Origin: Anodontia alba
Taxonomy: Eukaryota; Mollusca; Bivalvia; Lucinida; Lucinidae
DNA length: 64,000 nt
Assembly: GCA_964016985.1 (NCBI GenBank)
Contig: OZ024823.1
Location: 27,625,095-27,689,094 of the forward strand
Reading direction: 5' to 3'
Shown here: piece after piece, positions 11,026-22,179 of the stretch
Position numbering within the stretch: position 1 is the first letter of the stretch
How the letters are laid out: each line of letters begins with the position of its first letter
Translations under genes and position numbers: made by a program
The notes under the pieces: generated by a model
What the model saw: only the letters and a program-made list of their open reading frames with translations
Told to the model about the DNA's origin: nothing
The model's database searches: none

Positions 11026-11353
11026 GTGAAGAAGCCATATACAGTGAACGCGGATTCAAACGGTGGCTGGGTAAATATTTGCATGTTTTTGGTTCAGGAA
11101 GCTCATTATGTATCACTATATTCCATTTCAGAATCTAAAAAATTTGGTTTCCCTTTTTTGACATGTCATTCATTTGTGCACTCCAAGCTAAGTCATCTGA
11201 GTGTGGTACACCTGAGAATTTTTGCTACTTAAGTATTATGCAGAATATGTACTATTTGAAAGCTGAACTAATATAACTGCTTCAGGTCTGTTCGTGCTAT
11301 GTAGTTATTCAGTTGAAAATATGCAACATAACAGAAATACTATAGGAATAAAA
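11026..11353. other. AT-rich non-coding
   Basis: Only chance-like open frames; no repeat edge found. Confidence 0.35.
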
Positions 11354-11570
11354 TGTCAAAAAAATGGACGGTTTCCGACAAAATCACGGATTTTAGAGAT
11401 AAGAGATGTTGCCCAAAATTTCAGTCGCACGTGCAGAGACCCGTGGTCCTACAGGGACTTAAAGGTCAAAACTGGACGGTTTGCGAGAACAGCTCGGAGT
11501 TTTGAAATTCAAAATTTTGTGCAAAGTTTCAGTTGCGCGTGTAAAGATCCTTAAGGTCTTGTTAACGCTT
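11354..11570 (+). repeat. Two-copy tandem repeat, period about 111 bp
   Basis: Each unit starts 'gtcaaaa..(a)tggacggttt', continues with a 'cgga.ttt' word, and ends 'tttcagt.gc.cgtg.a.ag'. The copies are diverged, so the duplication is old or the family is dispersed. Confidence 0.7.
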
Positions 11571-11804
11571 CTTGTTATTTGCATGAAATCCTGACGACAA
11601 TTTACCAAAGTCTTGAATCTATTTAGCCAAATAAAAGAACAGAAACAAGAAGTATATAATATCAATAAATCTTAAAGGCCCCATATTCCTAAAAAATAAA
11701 CATTTATGTTATTCAAGAAAGGTTTAATAAATTGATATATGGTATTAATACAATCATAAAATGTGGCACCCGACAGCCTGTAAAATTTCAGTTAGTCTCT
11801 CATT

Positions 11805-11914
11805 CTTGAACTGGATAAAAATGAAATGATTTTTTTTATCATATCTCTGAATAAATGTTAGCAACATTAATTCAGAGATACGATAAAAATCATTTCATTT
11901 TTGATCCAGTTCAA
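11805..11914. repeat. Long hairpin, about 50-bp stem
   Basis: 'ttgaactggataaaaatgaa' pairs with 'tttcatttttgatccagttc', and the stem continues inward to 'cagagata' with a short loop around 'gttagcaac'. Near-perfect, so probably young; RNA from either strand would form a pre-miRNA-like fold. Confidence 0.75.
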
Positions 11915-12040
11915 ACAACGGATATTAACATCTTAATATCTCATTCAGATACCATTATTTCAATTTCAGTAAATCTCAATTCTATACACACGTATACTGA
12001 TTTTTTTCATAGGACAGCGTCGGTGGTTTTTTTATGTATC

Positions 12041-12304
12041 CATCACTAGAAAACACCAAATATAATATTTTACCCCCTTAAACCCCACTTTTGTATAGTA
12101 AAACTGGGGTAAACAGGGATATACATTGTTTTTCTTATTTCTGCCCAAAAACATAGATTGAGGGTACTCGTTAGAACCGAACATGAGTACCCACAATCTA
12201 TATTTTTGCAGAAATATGAATAATATCGGAGTTTTTTTATCTGAAATTTTCAGTTTTTGGAGGTGAAATGTTCTATATATTTGAATAGGCGTGTTTTCAT
12301 ATTG
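12041..12304. mobile_element. Palindromic MITE family A, copy A2
   Basis: Same internal order as A1 with a decayed left end ('catcactagaaaacacc'). The central hairpin has lost the 'accgcctcg' core. A partial F8 repeat follows directly (12311-12375). Confidence 0.75.
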
Positions 12305-12587
12305 ATTGATTGTCCCCCATCTTTTCTTCTTGTGGTGCATCGGGAAGAGTGTGCTTCGTGATTGTTGCTTTTCCTGAGTGTTGTCAATTATATCTTTAAT
12401 GTCAGTGAATTTGATAAAACGTGTTTTGCCTGGCAAGTTGCTATTTATCATATGATATGAAATACGTGCTATTGGTAAACATTAAAACATATATTCTGTG
12501 TATTTTAGCAGACCAGTTTGCAAGAGGCCGGTTCAGTTTCTGTCATTATTGAACAATTCAACGGCGACAAGTCTTTCACAGTTTCAA

Positions 12588-12589
<2 letters not shown>

Positions 12590-12639
<50 letters not shown>
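12590..12639. repeat. (AAT)n microsatellite
   Basis: About 16 AAT units. Confidence 0.95.
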
Positions 12640-13219
12640 TTTCAAAATATTCGGAAAATTACGACATCTTAAAATTCACTTTCATTAGTCACCCGTAAAC
12701 ATGCTCAGTATGGTTTCAGTATTTCTTCATGAAAATAAAACCTTACGAATAACGAAGTCCTTATTTTGATTAAATTTATTAGTAAAGATAATTTAGTTTC
12801 TGTACAAAAACAGAATCCCTAAAAACACCATTTCATCATGGCAAATGGATTTGCGCAATCAGTATAATATGCTTTTAGAAGCTATATAATTTTGCCAATG
12901 GAAATATATCTATTCGTAAATTCATATACGTGTTTGTTTTGATGCCACATTCACTACCACTCGTTTCTCAACAAATCATGGCACGTTTTGTTTGCTTTTT
13001 TTTTTGTCTTCGCTGTTCTGACATGCCACAGCATTGGTTTTGATAGTTCGTCGCTGAGCGCATTGCTACATTAATGGCTTTATTGAGTCTTCGTTATCAA
13101 CCCTTAAAGCGCCAAGCAAAATTTGTAGCAGCCAACAGTTTTTTTTGTCAGAAAAAAAATGTCTTGACATTTCATGTGAGTCGTCTGACAAAATATTTCA
13201 AGACTTATTTGCTTTGAAA

Positions 13220-13490
13220 CAACAACAACAACAAAAACAAGAAAACAACAACAACAAACCCCCCCGCCCCCCAAAAAAACAACAACAACAACAAAAAACA
13301 AACAAACAAAAAAAAAAAAAAAAAAAAAAAAAAAAACAACAACAAAAAAACAAAACAAAACAAAACAAACAACAACTCATAAATGGAAGTTAGGTTAGCT
13401 TAAAACAAAACAAAACAAAACAAAAACAAAACAAAACAACAACAAAAAACAACAACAACAACTCATAAATGGAAGTTCGGTTAGCTTATC
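13220..13490 (+). repeat. (AAC)/(AAAAC) low-complexity block with tandem copy
   Basis: CAA and AAAAC runs. The phrase 'caactcataaatggaagtt' followed by 'ggttagctta' occurs twice (13371-13401 and 13459-13490), each preceded by AAAAC repeats, so the block grew by tandem duplication of about 88 bp. Confidence 0.8.
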
Positions 13491-13497
13491 GACAGTT

Positions 13498-13585
13498 CCC
13501 AGCGGGTATGTAATATTGAGAAAACGTCTCATCAACGTCGATGCAACGTCGTGCGACGTTGTTTGAACGTCATGTGCCCGCTGGG
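13498..13585. mobile_element. CCCAGC-ended palindrome with CAACGTC words (C6)
   Basis: Starts CCCAGCGGGTATG and ends CATGTGCCCGCTGGG. Inside are four ACGTC/GACGT words ('catcaacgtcgatgcaacgt'). Under 90 bp and non-coding. Confidence 0.65.
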
Positions 13586-14017
13586 TTTGGTTAAATATAT
13601 GATATATATTCAATAAATTGGTTGGAGAAGCTGGAAGCTGAATGAAATGATTCAATAACAACAGGCATTTTTTTTTCTACTGAGAGAGACAGTAGAAGTC
13701 TCCTTAATAACACAACACTAATGCATCAGCAGCAAATGCACATTATTTCCACATAAAACAAAATTAGCAAGCACATGAGAAAAGGGTATTTTCACAAAGG
13801 CGACTAGCAAAGGTTCATTAGTGCAGTCTCGCCAGAGCCTTTGCTGTTCGCAGACACATAGTAGAGACCTTAAGGAAGCTTCAGGCAAAACACGCATGTA
13901 TGTAGTCCAGATAGGGGATTGCTCAGGCGAAATTGAAGACCCACGAACCGGGAAAAACAATAAGGTCTCTTTTTTCTTGTGTGGGCTTATTTATTTCTGT
14001 AACTGACTGTACTCAAG

Positions 14018-14312
14018 AAGGCTGCTGTCATGGCGTAAAGCCTTCCCGAGAAACCAAAAGAAGAACGGATAAGAAAAAAAAAAAAAAAAAAAAAAAAAGA
14101 ATGCCAAAACAAAACAACACATACAGAGAAGAAATGCATTTCAGGATCCGCCTTGAAAGCGGTCAGCAAAATCTGCTGCAATGATATACCCATTTATGCC
14201 CAGCGGTCCATGAAAGGGACAATGGCAAACTGTGTAGACCCAGCTCAGACGCCGCAGAACTCTTTCTACACTGTTTGCATAACACCTACGAATTTCTATA
14301 AAACATACTTCT

Positions 14313-14349
<37 letters not shown>

Positions 14350-14510
14350 AGCAAGACACCCTCTAATTATAAAAAGGCCGGTCCAAATAGTTATGGCAGA
14401 ACGGTCCACTCGGCATAAATGGGTTTAACTTGTTTTACTCGATGTAGCTCCAAAGCATACATATGAGTTCGGCCCCCGTAAGGGTCTTCTACATCATCAG
14501 TGAAACGTCA
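14018..14510 (-). repeat. F8 repeat, minus, split by a palindromic MITE
   Basis: F8 words 'aaagccttcccgagaaacca' at the left and 'gatgtagctccaaagcatac' with 'tctacatcatcagtgaaacg' at the right. The middle is interrupted by the element at 14189-14425. Poly(A) tracts at 14070-14098 and 14317-14347. Confidence 0.6.
14189..14425. mobile_element. Palindromic MITE nested in F8
   Basis: Ends 'acccatttatgcccagcggt' and the inverted 'ggcataaatgggt'. Inside the left arm is the F5 stem word 'cagctcagacgccgcag'. Confidence 0.55.
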
Positions 14511-14544
14511 CAGTAAAATTCATATAATCACAATGATTATGATG

Positions 14545-14690
14545 AAAAAAACAAAAAACAAAAAAAAAACAAAAAAAAAAAAAACAAAAACAAACAACCC
14601 CCCCCCCCCCCCCCAAAAAAAAAAAAAAAAAAAAAAAAAAACAACAACAAAAAAACAAACAAACAAAATACAAACAAACAAAAAACTGAG
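14545..14690. repeat. A/C low-complexity block
   Basis: AAAAC units, a run of 16 C, about 25 A, then CAA and AAAC units. Prone to sequencing error. Confidence 0.85.
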
Positions 14691-14734
14691 GACAGTTAAT
14701 GAGAAATTATACAAGACTATTGCATTAAACTTTC

Positions 14735-14830
14735 AAGCAACATATGTTTTGAATATTTGTTAGAATCGTCTCACTGAGGCGATTCTAACAAATATCCAAA
14801 ACATATGTCCTATGGGGAAATAAGAATAAA
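14735..14830. repeat. Hairpin with 'gttagaatcgtctc' core
   Basis: 'catatgttttgaatatttgt' pairs with 'acaaatatccaaaacatatg' around 'gttagaatcgtctc/gaggcgattctaac'. The core is the same type as the family A centre (gttagaaccgcctcg), but the outer stem differs. Confidence 0.7.
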
Positions 14831-14947
14831 ACAGAATCTTTTTTACATATCATTCTGTCTATTAAGGATTCTTTAAACAGCACATTCATTTTAATGACAG
14901 CATCTTTTGGAACAAATGCCGTCGTTGTAACGAGGGTTCACTATATA

Positions 14948-15330
14948 AAGAATGTCCTAGAAGAGCCACAATCACAGAGTATACTCGTAGTGTACCAATG
15001 ACACCAGGAGGGAGCAAACAACAAGACAGCGCACATGACACAAAACAAAGAAAGAAAAGCAACTAACCCCCACTTCCCGAAAGGGTCGATTACAATGCCA
15101 TACATGATCCACCAGACACAACAGCACAACTGGACAAAAGCTCTACAGCGAGTCTCCACAAGACCACAAAAAGAACAAACAGCACTAGAACCACACTCTT
15201 GGAACGGTCCGTGAAAACCTGCTAGGGAGTTAATGTATTTTACTTGCACCAAATCTTTACATTTGGTTCAAATGTTGTAAAAATACAAACTGATTGTTCG
15301 GCTCGCATTGGGGCTCCCTAACTCAGGCAG
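14948..15330 (-). repeat. F8 repeat, minus, decayed
   Basis: 'agagccacaatcacaga', 'accacactcttggaacggt' and 'ttcggctcgcattgg' fit F8 order on the minus strand with much divergence. Confidence 0.45.
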
Positions 15331-15492
15331 TGCAACACCGCAGAATAAAATGTGTTAATCAAATTAAATCACCGTGAAAATCACCAGTAGCACCATGATT
15401 GACTCGACCGCAGACATAGATAGTAAGGGCTCGACCACTATGAAATGAAATAAAGCCGTCATTCAGTCTAAGGCCCTGAACACCCTAGTACA

Positions 15493-15978
15493 ATACAAGG
15501 GGGCAGCGATGTATCAACCATAATTGTGTTAACAGTGCATGCAGTAGCGAAGTATCAACCATAATTAAGTTAACAGTGCAAGCAGTAGCAACTGCCTTCG
15601 AAGGCAGTAGCGAAGTCATCAACCTTAATTGGGTTTACAGCGTGCAGACGCGAAGTAATCACCATAAGTGGGTTAACAGTGCAAACAAAAGCGAATTTAT
15701 CAACCATAATTGAGTCAATGGTGCATGCAGTAGCGAAGTTATCAACCATAATTAAGTTAACGGTGCATGCTCTAGCGACGCTATCAACCATAACCATAAA
15801 CAGTACATGAAGTTGCGAAGTTATCAACCATAATTAAGTTAACCGTGCATGAAGAAGAGAAGTTATCAACCATAATTAGGTTAACAATGCATGCAGAAGC
15901 GAAGTTATTAACCATAGTTTGGTTATAAATGCATGCAGAAGCGAAGTTATCAACCATAATTGAGTTAACATTGCATAC
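15493..15978 (-). repeat. 42-bp minisatellite, about 11 units
   Basis: Unit of roughly 42 bp: 'gcatgcagtagcgaagttat' then 'caaccataattaagttaac'. The ATCAACC word recurs near 15514, 15557, 15617, 15658, 15699, 15741, 15781, 15822, 15865, 15906 and 15949. Because 42 is a multiple of three, one minus-strand frame stays open for 85 codons with a 14-residue periodicity. I regard that as a by-product. A lone unit fragment occurs at 22688-22707. Confidence 0.85.
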
Positions 15979-16117
15979 AGTTTACCACGGAAGAAATGAA
16001 TGTTCTGAATGTATAGTCACCATCAAATTTGGGTTCCAGCAGACATTCGTGGACGTGTTTTCAGACGAACATTGTATTTGGCACTTAATTCAGAATGACA
16101 GAGATAAAATCTAGAAG

Positions 16118-16206
16118 ATGTTTTCCGTTTTTTTGATGACAGTGTCCCTCGGGCAACATCATTTGGCGTGTGTGTTTCTCAACTTATTCGTTTTGCTAGA
16201 GCATCT
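16118..16206 (+). pseudogene. Penelope-like reverse transcriptase fragment
   Basis: Read from 16118 in the GAT GTT frame, the sequence gives FFDDSVPRATSFGV and then SQLIRFARAS before a stop. This matches the segment downstream of the catalytic core in the larger Penelope-like copy at 57.8-59.2 kb. Nothing else of the element is clear on either side. Confidence 0.6.
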
Positions 16207-16209
16207 GTT

Positions 16210-16875
16210 TAGGTCTGTGGATTTTGTTCGAAGTGGGCTTTTAGCTGCTGTGCTTCTAGAGCGAGGGCTGTTGATATACATCGGTTTCAGGCTTTATATC
16301 GCCGTCATTTTGGGTTGCTTTCCTAGTGTGGCATGGGTTTAGCGGCGCTCTGCGCCCGGGTCCTTCGTGGTGGTTGTGATCATTGAGGCCGTTTTGGGAT
16401 TTTAAAAAAGGGATCACTGATAAGGCCAAATCGACCGAAACTAGCTAGTCTAACTCATAAAACTTGGCACTTCAGGTTTCGCATGAATGTGTACAGGAAA
16501 AAAAAAATCAGTTCAATATCAATCTTGTTTGTCGCTTTTGTACGTGCAATGATTTCCTTTTCATATACTTGTTATTTATGACTGATTGTTCTAAGTCGGT
16601 GCTATCATGGTGGTACATTTTGTCAAATGCTCTGTAGTGTTACACTTACAAATGGGTTTCTTTAAAAAACGTGTAAATTAAAGATATATTCTGTTAACTG
16701 TGGGTAACAGTTGCCGCCTCTTTGGGAAATGGTTGCCAACTCTGCGTGCCATCTGTTTTTGTGCGACTGTTTGATTGCATTAATTGCATCTGTCTGTCTT
16801 TCCCTTTGTGGTTAAGACCTTGTAGTAGATATGGTTGTATCAGTCCCTGAGTTGACTTATCTACTTTTTTTCATT
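16210..16875. other. Non-coding
   Basis: Mixed composition; no convincing frame or repeat edge apart from the Penelope fragment to the left. Confidence 0.35.
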
Positions 16876-17290
16876 GAGCCGCAACGTCAGAAGATCATTC
16901 CAGCATGTGTGACCAGCGAGGATTCAGATCAGCCTGCGCTTTTCAGCAGTCTGATCAAAATCTTCACTGGATGTATTTTGAATAGCCAAAGATGCGAAGT
17001 TTCTTCAAGCGGGCAACCAGGGCCCAGTTGTTCAAAACTAACGACGTCGTTAGTTAACAATTCGTTAAAATTTACATCGAGTGATACGCAAATATGCTGA
17101 AATTTTTTGCTGAAAGAATGTGAGTAGCTTTTGCAGTGCAAAAGCTACTCACATTTTTTCAGCAAAAAATATCAGAATATTGTGTATTGAATCCACTAAA
17201 ACAGTTAACGAAATGACCCTTAACGAGCTCGTTAAGCTAACGACGCTTTGAACAACTGGGCCAAAGACTTTAATTAACTTTCACGAATGT
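16876..17290. repeat. 'gagccgcaacgtcagaag' palindromic repeat (F9), interrupted
   Basis: Left part has 'gagccgcaacgtcagaag' and a stem of 'gatcagcctgcgc' against 'gcagtctgatc'. It is cut at 17021 by a family D MITE. Better copies are at 18998-19235 and 39178-39405. Confidence 0.55.
17021..17262. mobile_element. MITE family D, copy D1 (ggcccagttgttcaaa ends)
   Basis: Terminal inverted repeats 'ggcccagttgttcaaaacta' and 'tttgaacaactgggcc'. Subterminal ACGACGTCGTTAG and AACGAGCTCGTTA palindromes and a central hairpin ('gagtagcttttgcagtgcaa' against 'tgcaaaagctactc'). Confidence 0.8.
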
Positions 17291-17299
17291 GCAAGCTAA

Positions 17300-17553
17300 C
17301 ATCACGAAAACATACCTATGTAATTTTGACACCCATAAACCCCACTTTTATGTAGTAAAACTGGTTTACAGGGATATACGTTATTGGTCTTATTTCTCCT
17401 CATGAACATAGATTGTGGCGATGCGGTTCTAACGAGTACCCACAATCTATGTTTTGAGCAGAAATATGAGAAATATCAGATTTTTTATCTGTAAACTTTC
17501 AGTTTTTGGTGGTGAACATTTCAATATTTTTGAACAGGCATGTTTTCATAATG
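17300..17553. mobile_element. Palindromic MITE family A, copy A3
   Basis: 'catcacgaaaacatacctat' at the left and 'ggcatgttttcataatg' at the right, with the central 'acatagattgtgg' hairpin partly trimmed. Lies 37 bp from D1. Confidence 0.8.
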
Positions 17554-17689
17554 TTTAAAACTTCGTTGGGCACAAATGTTAGGAGGTACGTTTTCTCATG
17601 TTGCTGCTCCATTAGCTATTGCTTACAAGAATATGTGTGTATTTAATAATTACCTGGTTACGGAAGATTGTTTCTCCTGTCGTAACTGG

Positions 17690-17890
17690 TAACAGTTACG
17701 TCCACCAGAAAAAAAACATGGACAAATATAAGTGAGGCTACCCAGAAAATGCCACAATCACAAATCACTGCCTTCCCGAGGTACCAAAAGAAGAAAAGAT
17801 AAAGATCTAACAATGACAAAGCAAATACCACATAAGATCCGACCAACACACGGACAAAGAAGAACTGCAATTACAAAGACGAAACCTGTT
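17690..17890 (-). repeat. F8 repeat, minus, partial
   Basis: 'aagtgaggctacccagaaaa', 'aatcactgccttcccgagg' and 'cacaaaatcc'-type words in F8 order. Confidence 0.5.
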
Positions 17891-18015
17891 GTTGTATCTT
17901 TAATACTTATTCGACGTAGTCATATAACATCATCGTGCTGTCAGCAGCTGTATGAAATCACGAAAGGAATAGCCGCTTAGCAATATATAATTATTTTTCG
18001 GACTGCGCCGATACA

Positions 18016-18090
18016 ACCCCTGTAGCTCAGTCGGGTGAGCACTCTCCTCTCACGAGGAAGGTTGCGGGATCGAAATCTAGAACATTTTTT
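18016..18090 (+). pseudogene. tRNA-like relic (Glu-CTC type) with Pol III terminator
   Basis: Box A 'tagctcagtcggg' with a good D-arm (GCTC/GAGC). An anticodon arm of about four pairs exposes loop CTCTCAC, giving anticodon CTC. Box B is weak ('gggatcgaaatc'), and the acceptor and T stems do not pair. A run of 13 T begins at 18086, a Pol III stop. Not a working tRNA; a tRNA relic or the head of a SINE. Confidence 0.5.
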
Positions 18091-18680
18091 TTTTTTTATT
18101 GTTTATGAAGAATCTTTCCCGTTCCCTTTTTTCATTGTGATAAAAGTATTAAATATGTACATATACTTTCGGTCCTACATCCTTTATCTGTTTTTTTTTT
18201 TTCTGTAGATATTACTTGTCTGTGCATATACAGCCAACTCATTATCTAAACCTCCAAGAGACCAGAATGTCTGATTTAAAAGGAGTTGAAATGTAAGAAA
18301 CACATCGCAACTTAAATCAGTATTGATCTTCATTTAGTTTGACAAGCAGCAGTCTGAGTTATTCGTATAAGAGATAGTGAGAACCAATTGTGTATGTTAA
18401 ATGTAAGAGATGTCTTGTATGTGAAACGGGTCAGCTATAACAAATTAATAAATCAGTATATATTCCTTTCAAGATGCAGCTCAACCACAGAGCTTGGGGG
18501 TGGGGGAGGGTGGAGGGTAGTGGGGGAGATGAGGGCAGTGTGGGGATAAATTACGGCGCATTTTATACTAGGTCACACGACATATATTTGAAGGAAGTCG
18601 CAATGTGATTTTCTTGTCAGTAAAGATAATGATATAAAAGTCGAATCAATTCAAATGAGTACGAACAAAACATATGTTTT
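18091..18680. other. Non-coding with T and G tracts
   Basis: No gene. G-rich 'gggggtgggggagggtgg' near 18496; poly(A) of about 30 at 18690-18719. Confidence 0.4.
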
Positions 18681-18687
18681 TATAAAA

Positions 18688-18729
<42 letters not shown>

Positions 18730-18997
18730 TATTGCATAAGCATCAATAAATACGCCTCCATAAAGTTCACCGCTGATCGCTCTTTAAAGTGTGCCCTTAT
18801 ACGTAAGATAGTACAAGTTTTGTCCAGTATTTTTGATAAACCTGAGCGCATAGTGCAGTAATTAGGTGAATATGATATATGATCTGGAAAACTAACTCAT
18901 GGCTGACTTTACCAGCACACATGGTCAAAATATGTTAAACTCACTCACACAAAAAGGTATACAAAACTTCACTGATCTGGGCCTTCAGTGTTCGAAC

Positions 18998-19235
18998 ATA
19001 TGAATCACAACGTCAGAAGACGTACTTGTGCGCCCAGCGAATATTCTAACCAGCCTGCGCGTTCGCGCAGTCTTGTCAGAATCTTCACTTCTCGCATTTT
19101 GGATCGCCAAGGATGCAAGGTTTCTTTATTCGGCAAATGAAGACTCTTATCAGACTGCGTAGTTGCGCAGGCTATTTTGAGTCTTCGTTAGACTCACATG
19201 TCAGAAGGTATATTTTCTCACGTTCCGGCTCATAT
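18998..19235. repeat. F9 palindromic repeat
   Basis: 'aacgtcagaagacgtacttg' at one end and an inverted counterpart near 'cacatgtcagaaggtatatt' at the other. Two stems built on 'gcctgcgcgttcgcgcag' and 'gactgcgtagttgcgcagg'. Confidence 0.55.
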
Positions 19236-19239
19236 GATA

Positions 19240-20288
19240 TTATTGATATTACCATTTCACTTATGATATCTATATCTGATGTTGATGCAGATCTATACTT
19301 AAATCCAAAAGTAACTTTACAGCATATATTTATACGTTTTACTAACTTTTGCTGAGTGAAATTTAAAAACTGTTTTAATGATGTTAAAGAACAAGCATTT
19401 GTGCACATGATATACAGTACGTGAGTCCTTTCTGTCAAACAGATTATCAAAAAGGGGCTCTCTCAAAACAGAAGGGGTCAGAATCAAAAGTTACGATATT
19501 AATTCACTTTTGGAAGGTCACTGTACCTTAAATAAGGGTTTATTTCAGTGATCAATTTAGACCCAGCTTTATTCTCTTAGACATGTTTTGAAAATTGTTC
19601 TTAAATTAACAAAAACAAAAAAAATCTGCATAATCTATTGCGCAACATCAGAACGCGTCGATTTTTATTGAGAAGGCCGTTTGTTCAAACTTAACAATGT
19701 AATGATAATCTTACAGGTTATTGTCATCCATTTTTCATTTGACATAATGAGAACTTTTGCATCTTTCTTCTGGTCATACACTCTCTGTAGAGGTCCATAC
19801 AAATCACCATTTAAAACTTTCAAAAAATATCGGAGATATGGCTTTTACGATCAGCGAAAGTTTACTATTGTTTTTATTGTAAGGGAGATAATTTCAATGT
19901 CAAACAAATTTGAATAATTGCCATTTATTAGCCAGGTAGAACTGAAAAATTGTTTTGCAGGGAATTTATTCGACAAACAAAGGCCTTTCAGATTTTGTAT
20001 TGAGAATCATGTTCTGCTTTTGAATTTGTGAGAAAATGTGAAAATACTGTTTTTGATGAAAAGGTAGGTAACTCGAGACTGGAATCACTTAAACGAATGG
20101 ATCTCTCTTGAATTCTGTTGAGACTAGCTGTGGAAAACAACTGAAGTTACTTATTGTAACCAAACCGAAGTAGAAACAAAATTATTCATCAATAAAAAGT
20201 GACAAGTTACTTTTGGTTTTAAGTATATATATCATATGTGCTCAGATTAAATAGGAATTACTATCGATTATACGTTGTTTGTTGTTCC
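19240..20288. other. AT-rich non-coding
   Basis: Open frames here (for example 19681-19917) are AT-rich and show no domain motif. 'aaatatcggagatatggct' looks like a dispersed repeat word, but I cannot define its ends. Confidence 0.35.
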
Positions 20289-20500
20289 TTAACACTTTGC
20301 ATGCTGGATAAAAAATTCAGCGGACGACATTTTGACACATTTTTCTTATTTTTCCTAAAAAATAGGCTTTGACACTTCATACAAACTGTCTCCAAAGGAG
20401 ACAATTTGCATGGAGTATCAGATCCTATTTTGTAGGAAAAATAAGAAAAATATCAAGTTGTCGTCTGCTGAATCTGCTCCTATCGTGGTAGGTGTACTAA
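20289..20500. mobile_element. TTAA-ended palindromic MITE (F6)
   Basis: 'ttaacactttgcatgctgga' at the left. Central GTCTCC..GGAGAC palindrome flanked by 'ttgacacttcatacaaa' and 'tttgcatggagtatcaga'; right arm 'gtcgtctgctgaat'. TTAA is lost on the right. Confidence 0.65.
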
Positions 20501-21507
20501 AAAAAAAAAAAGCTCAGTACAAGTGAACGAATTATCGTATACACCTTAGTTGTTGTTCAGTTTGCGGCAGTGTGTCATTTTCAATAGACTGGCTCAAGTC
20601 TTCAGTTACTAAATGCTTATTCTTATAATCCTATTTGATAATCCACCAAACTAAAACCAAAATAATATCATGACTATACAGGCTGGTTGCTATTGAAATT
20701 CTGCAGGTGTAGGGTTAATATAGAATGGCATTGCCAGAATTAGTTCAAAGCAAAAATCGGAAAACCCGATAAGTATGCCTAACATGGCCCAATCAAAAAC
20801 ATTCACCGTATGCATACGTCAAGTCAACGTCTATGTAACGTCATGACGTCAGTGCAATGTCATGATATAGCAAACAAGATGATACGGCGTTTTATCCACG
20901 CCGTTTCAACTGGAGCGGGCCTATATTTTTGTATTTCACAAAAATGAAGTAAACGTCCACATGATGTACTGTAGTTCGATTTCTATTGCGAGAACAGGGT
21001 ACTGGGTAGGGTGGTCAGGACGGGCACCAGCAAAACGTATAATGAATTCAAGGGCTATGGTTGACAAACGCTTGCTTCTAATTGGACAATAATAGATGAA
21101 ATGGTTTGGATTTATGTTAGTTTTACATAAAAATACATATTTCATTTAATAGCTGATCAAGTTTAAATTTGTCAATAGTATTTTAGTGTGCTATTGTTCA
21201 AAATCAGACCTAAACTTCTTCTTTTCTTTTGTTTATTTTCCACCAAATGAGAGTACATAAATTTGTTCAAGGGCAGAAAAACGCCAACACACGCTGAAAG
21301 ATCCATCTTTCTGTGATGTATTTTATCCGTTCAAAGCTTAGTTTTAGCTTGGGGCCAACTTTGGAAGTCAAGGAATATTTTGAGGGTCAGAATTTAGCTA
21401 AGTGCTGTCATAGAAGCCTATACCGTAATTATGCTCCTATTCTACCATTATGTTCACAGACTGCCTGCATTCCAAATCAGTACTGATATGATCACGGATA
21501 CAGACCA
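20501..21507. other. Non-coding
   Basis: An ACGTCA-rich patch (20815-20870) recalls the CCCAGC palindromes. The frame at 20936-21145 (minus) has no motif I recognise. Confidence 0.35.
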
Positions 21508-21766
21508 GGGCCCAAGGTTATAAAACTTTTTTCATGCTCAACTCAGCTGAGCATGAAAATTTCTCTGCTTATAAATATGAAAATGCCAACAATAGTTGGC
21601 ATTTTCATATTTATTAGCAGAGAAATTTATTAGCAGAGAAATTTTCATGCTCAGCTATGTTTTTCAAGAAAGAAATTGCAATTGTTAGTAATTTGAGATT
21701 TATTTGGAGGACAAAATTCATGCTCAGCTGAGTTGAGCATGAACAATGTTTTATAATCTCGGGGCC
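21508..21766. mobile_element. Palindromic MITE with 'gggcccaaggttataaaac' ends
   Basis: Left 'gggcccaaggttataaaact' and right 'gttttataatctcggggcc'. Just inside, both ends carry 'catgctcaactcagctgagc' palindromes, and the centre pairs 'aaatatgaaaatgccaac' with 'gttggcattttcatattt'. The phrase 'attagcagagaaattt' is tandemly doubled near 21611-21643. Confidence 0.75.
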
Positions 21767-22179
21767 AGAAAATGCTAAATGAGTCTGAGGTCATACATAC
21801 CAAAATCGTATTTCAGAAAATTGTAAATTCGATATACACAAAGGCAAAGAAAGGAATTTTCAGACAGACAGGCATGGACGCAAATAAATGGGGCGTAATC
21901 AGACGTCCATGGAAAGTAAGCATTACTTGGTAAGCACGCTTCGCCCACCATGCCTATCAGCCTGAACAGTAAAATACAGGAAATATATTTGGGGTTTAGA
22001 AAGTCTGTTTATACCTTGGATTTGACAAAAACATCAGAGAGCCACGCTGTAAGGACTGACAAGGTCATAATGCCTAAGATAGAACTTCTTAGGTGTTAAC
22101 ACCAGTTTAGATCTTGGTATCCCTGAGTTAACAGTCTCATAGTGAGCAGTCTTCTTCGTTCGATAAAATCCTGATACTC

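Noticed and set aside
15570..15827. 85-residue periodic minus-strand frame as a gene
   Set aside because: It follows from a 42-bp tandem unit; no start context, splice sites or domain.
15493..15978. CRISPR-like array
   Set aside because: Units are contiguous and diverged, with no constant repeat alternating with unique spacers; animal DNA.
16118..16342. 74-residue hydrophobic frame
   Set aside because: It overlaps the Penelope fragment in a different frame; the meaningful reading is the one giving SQLIRFARAS.
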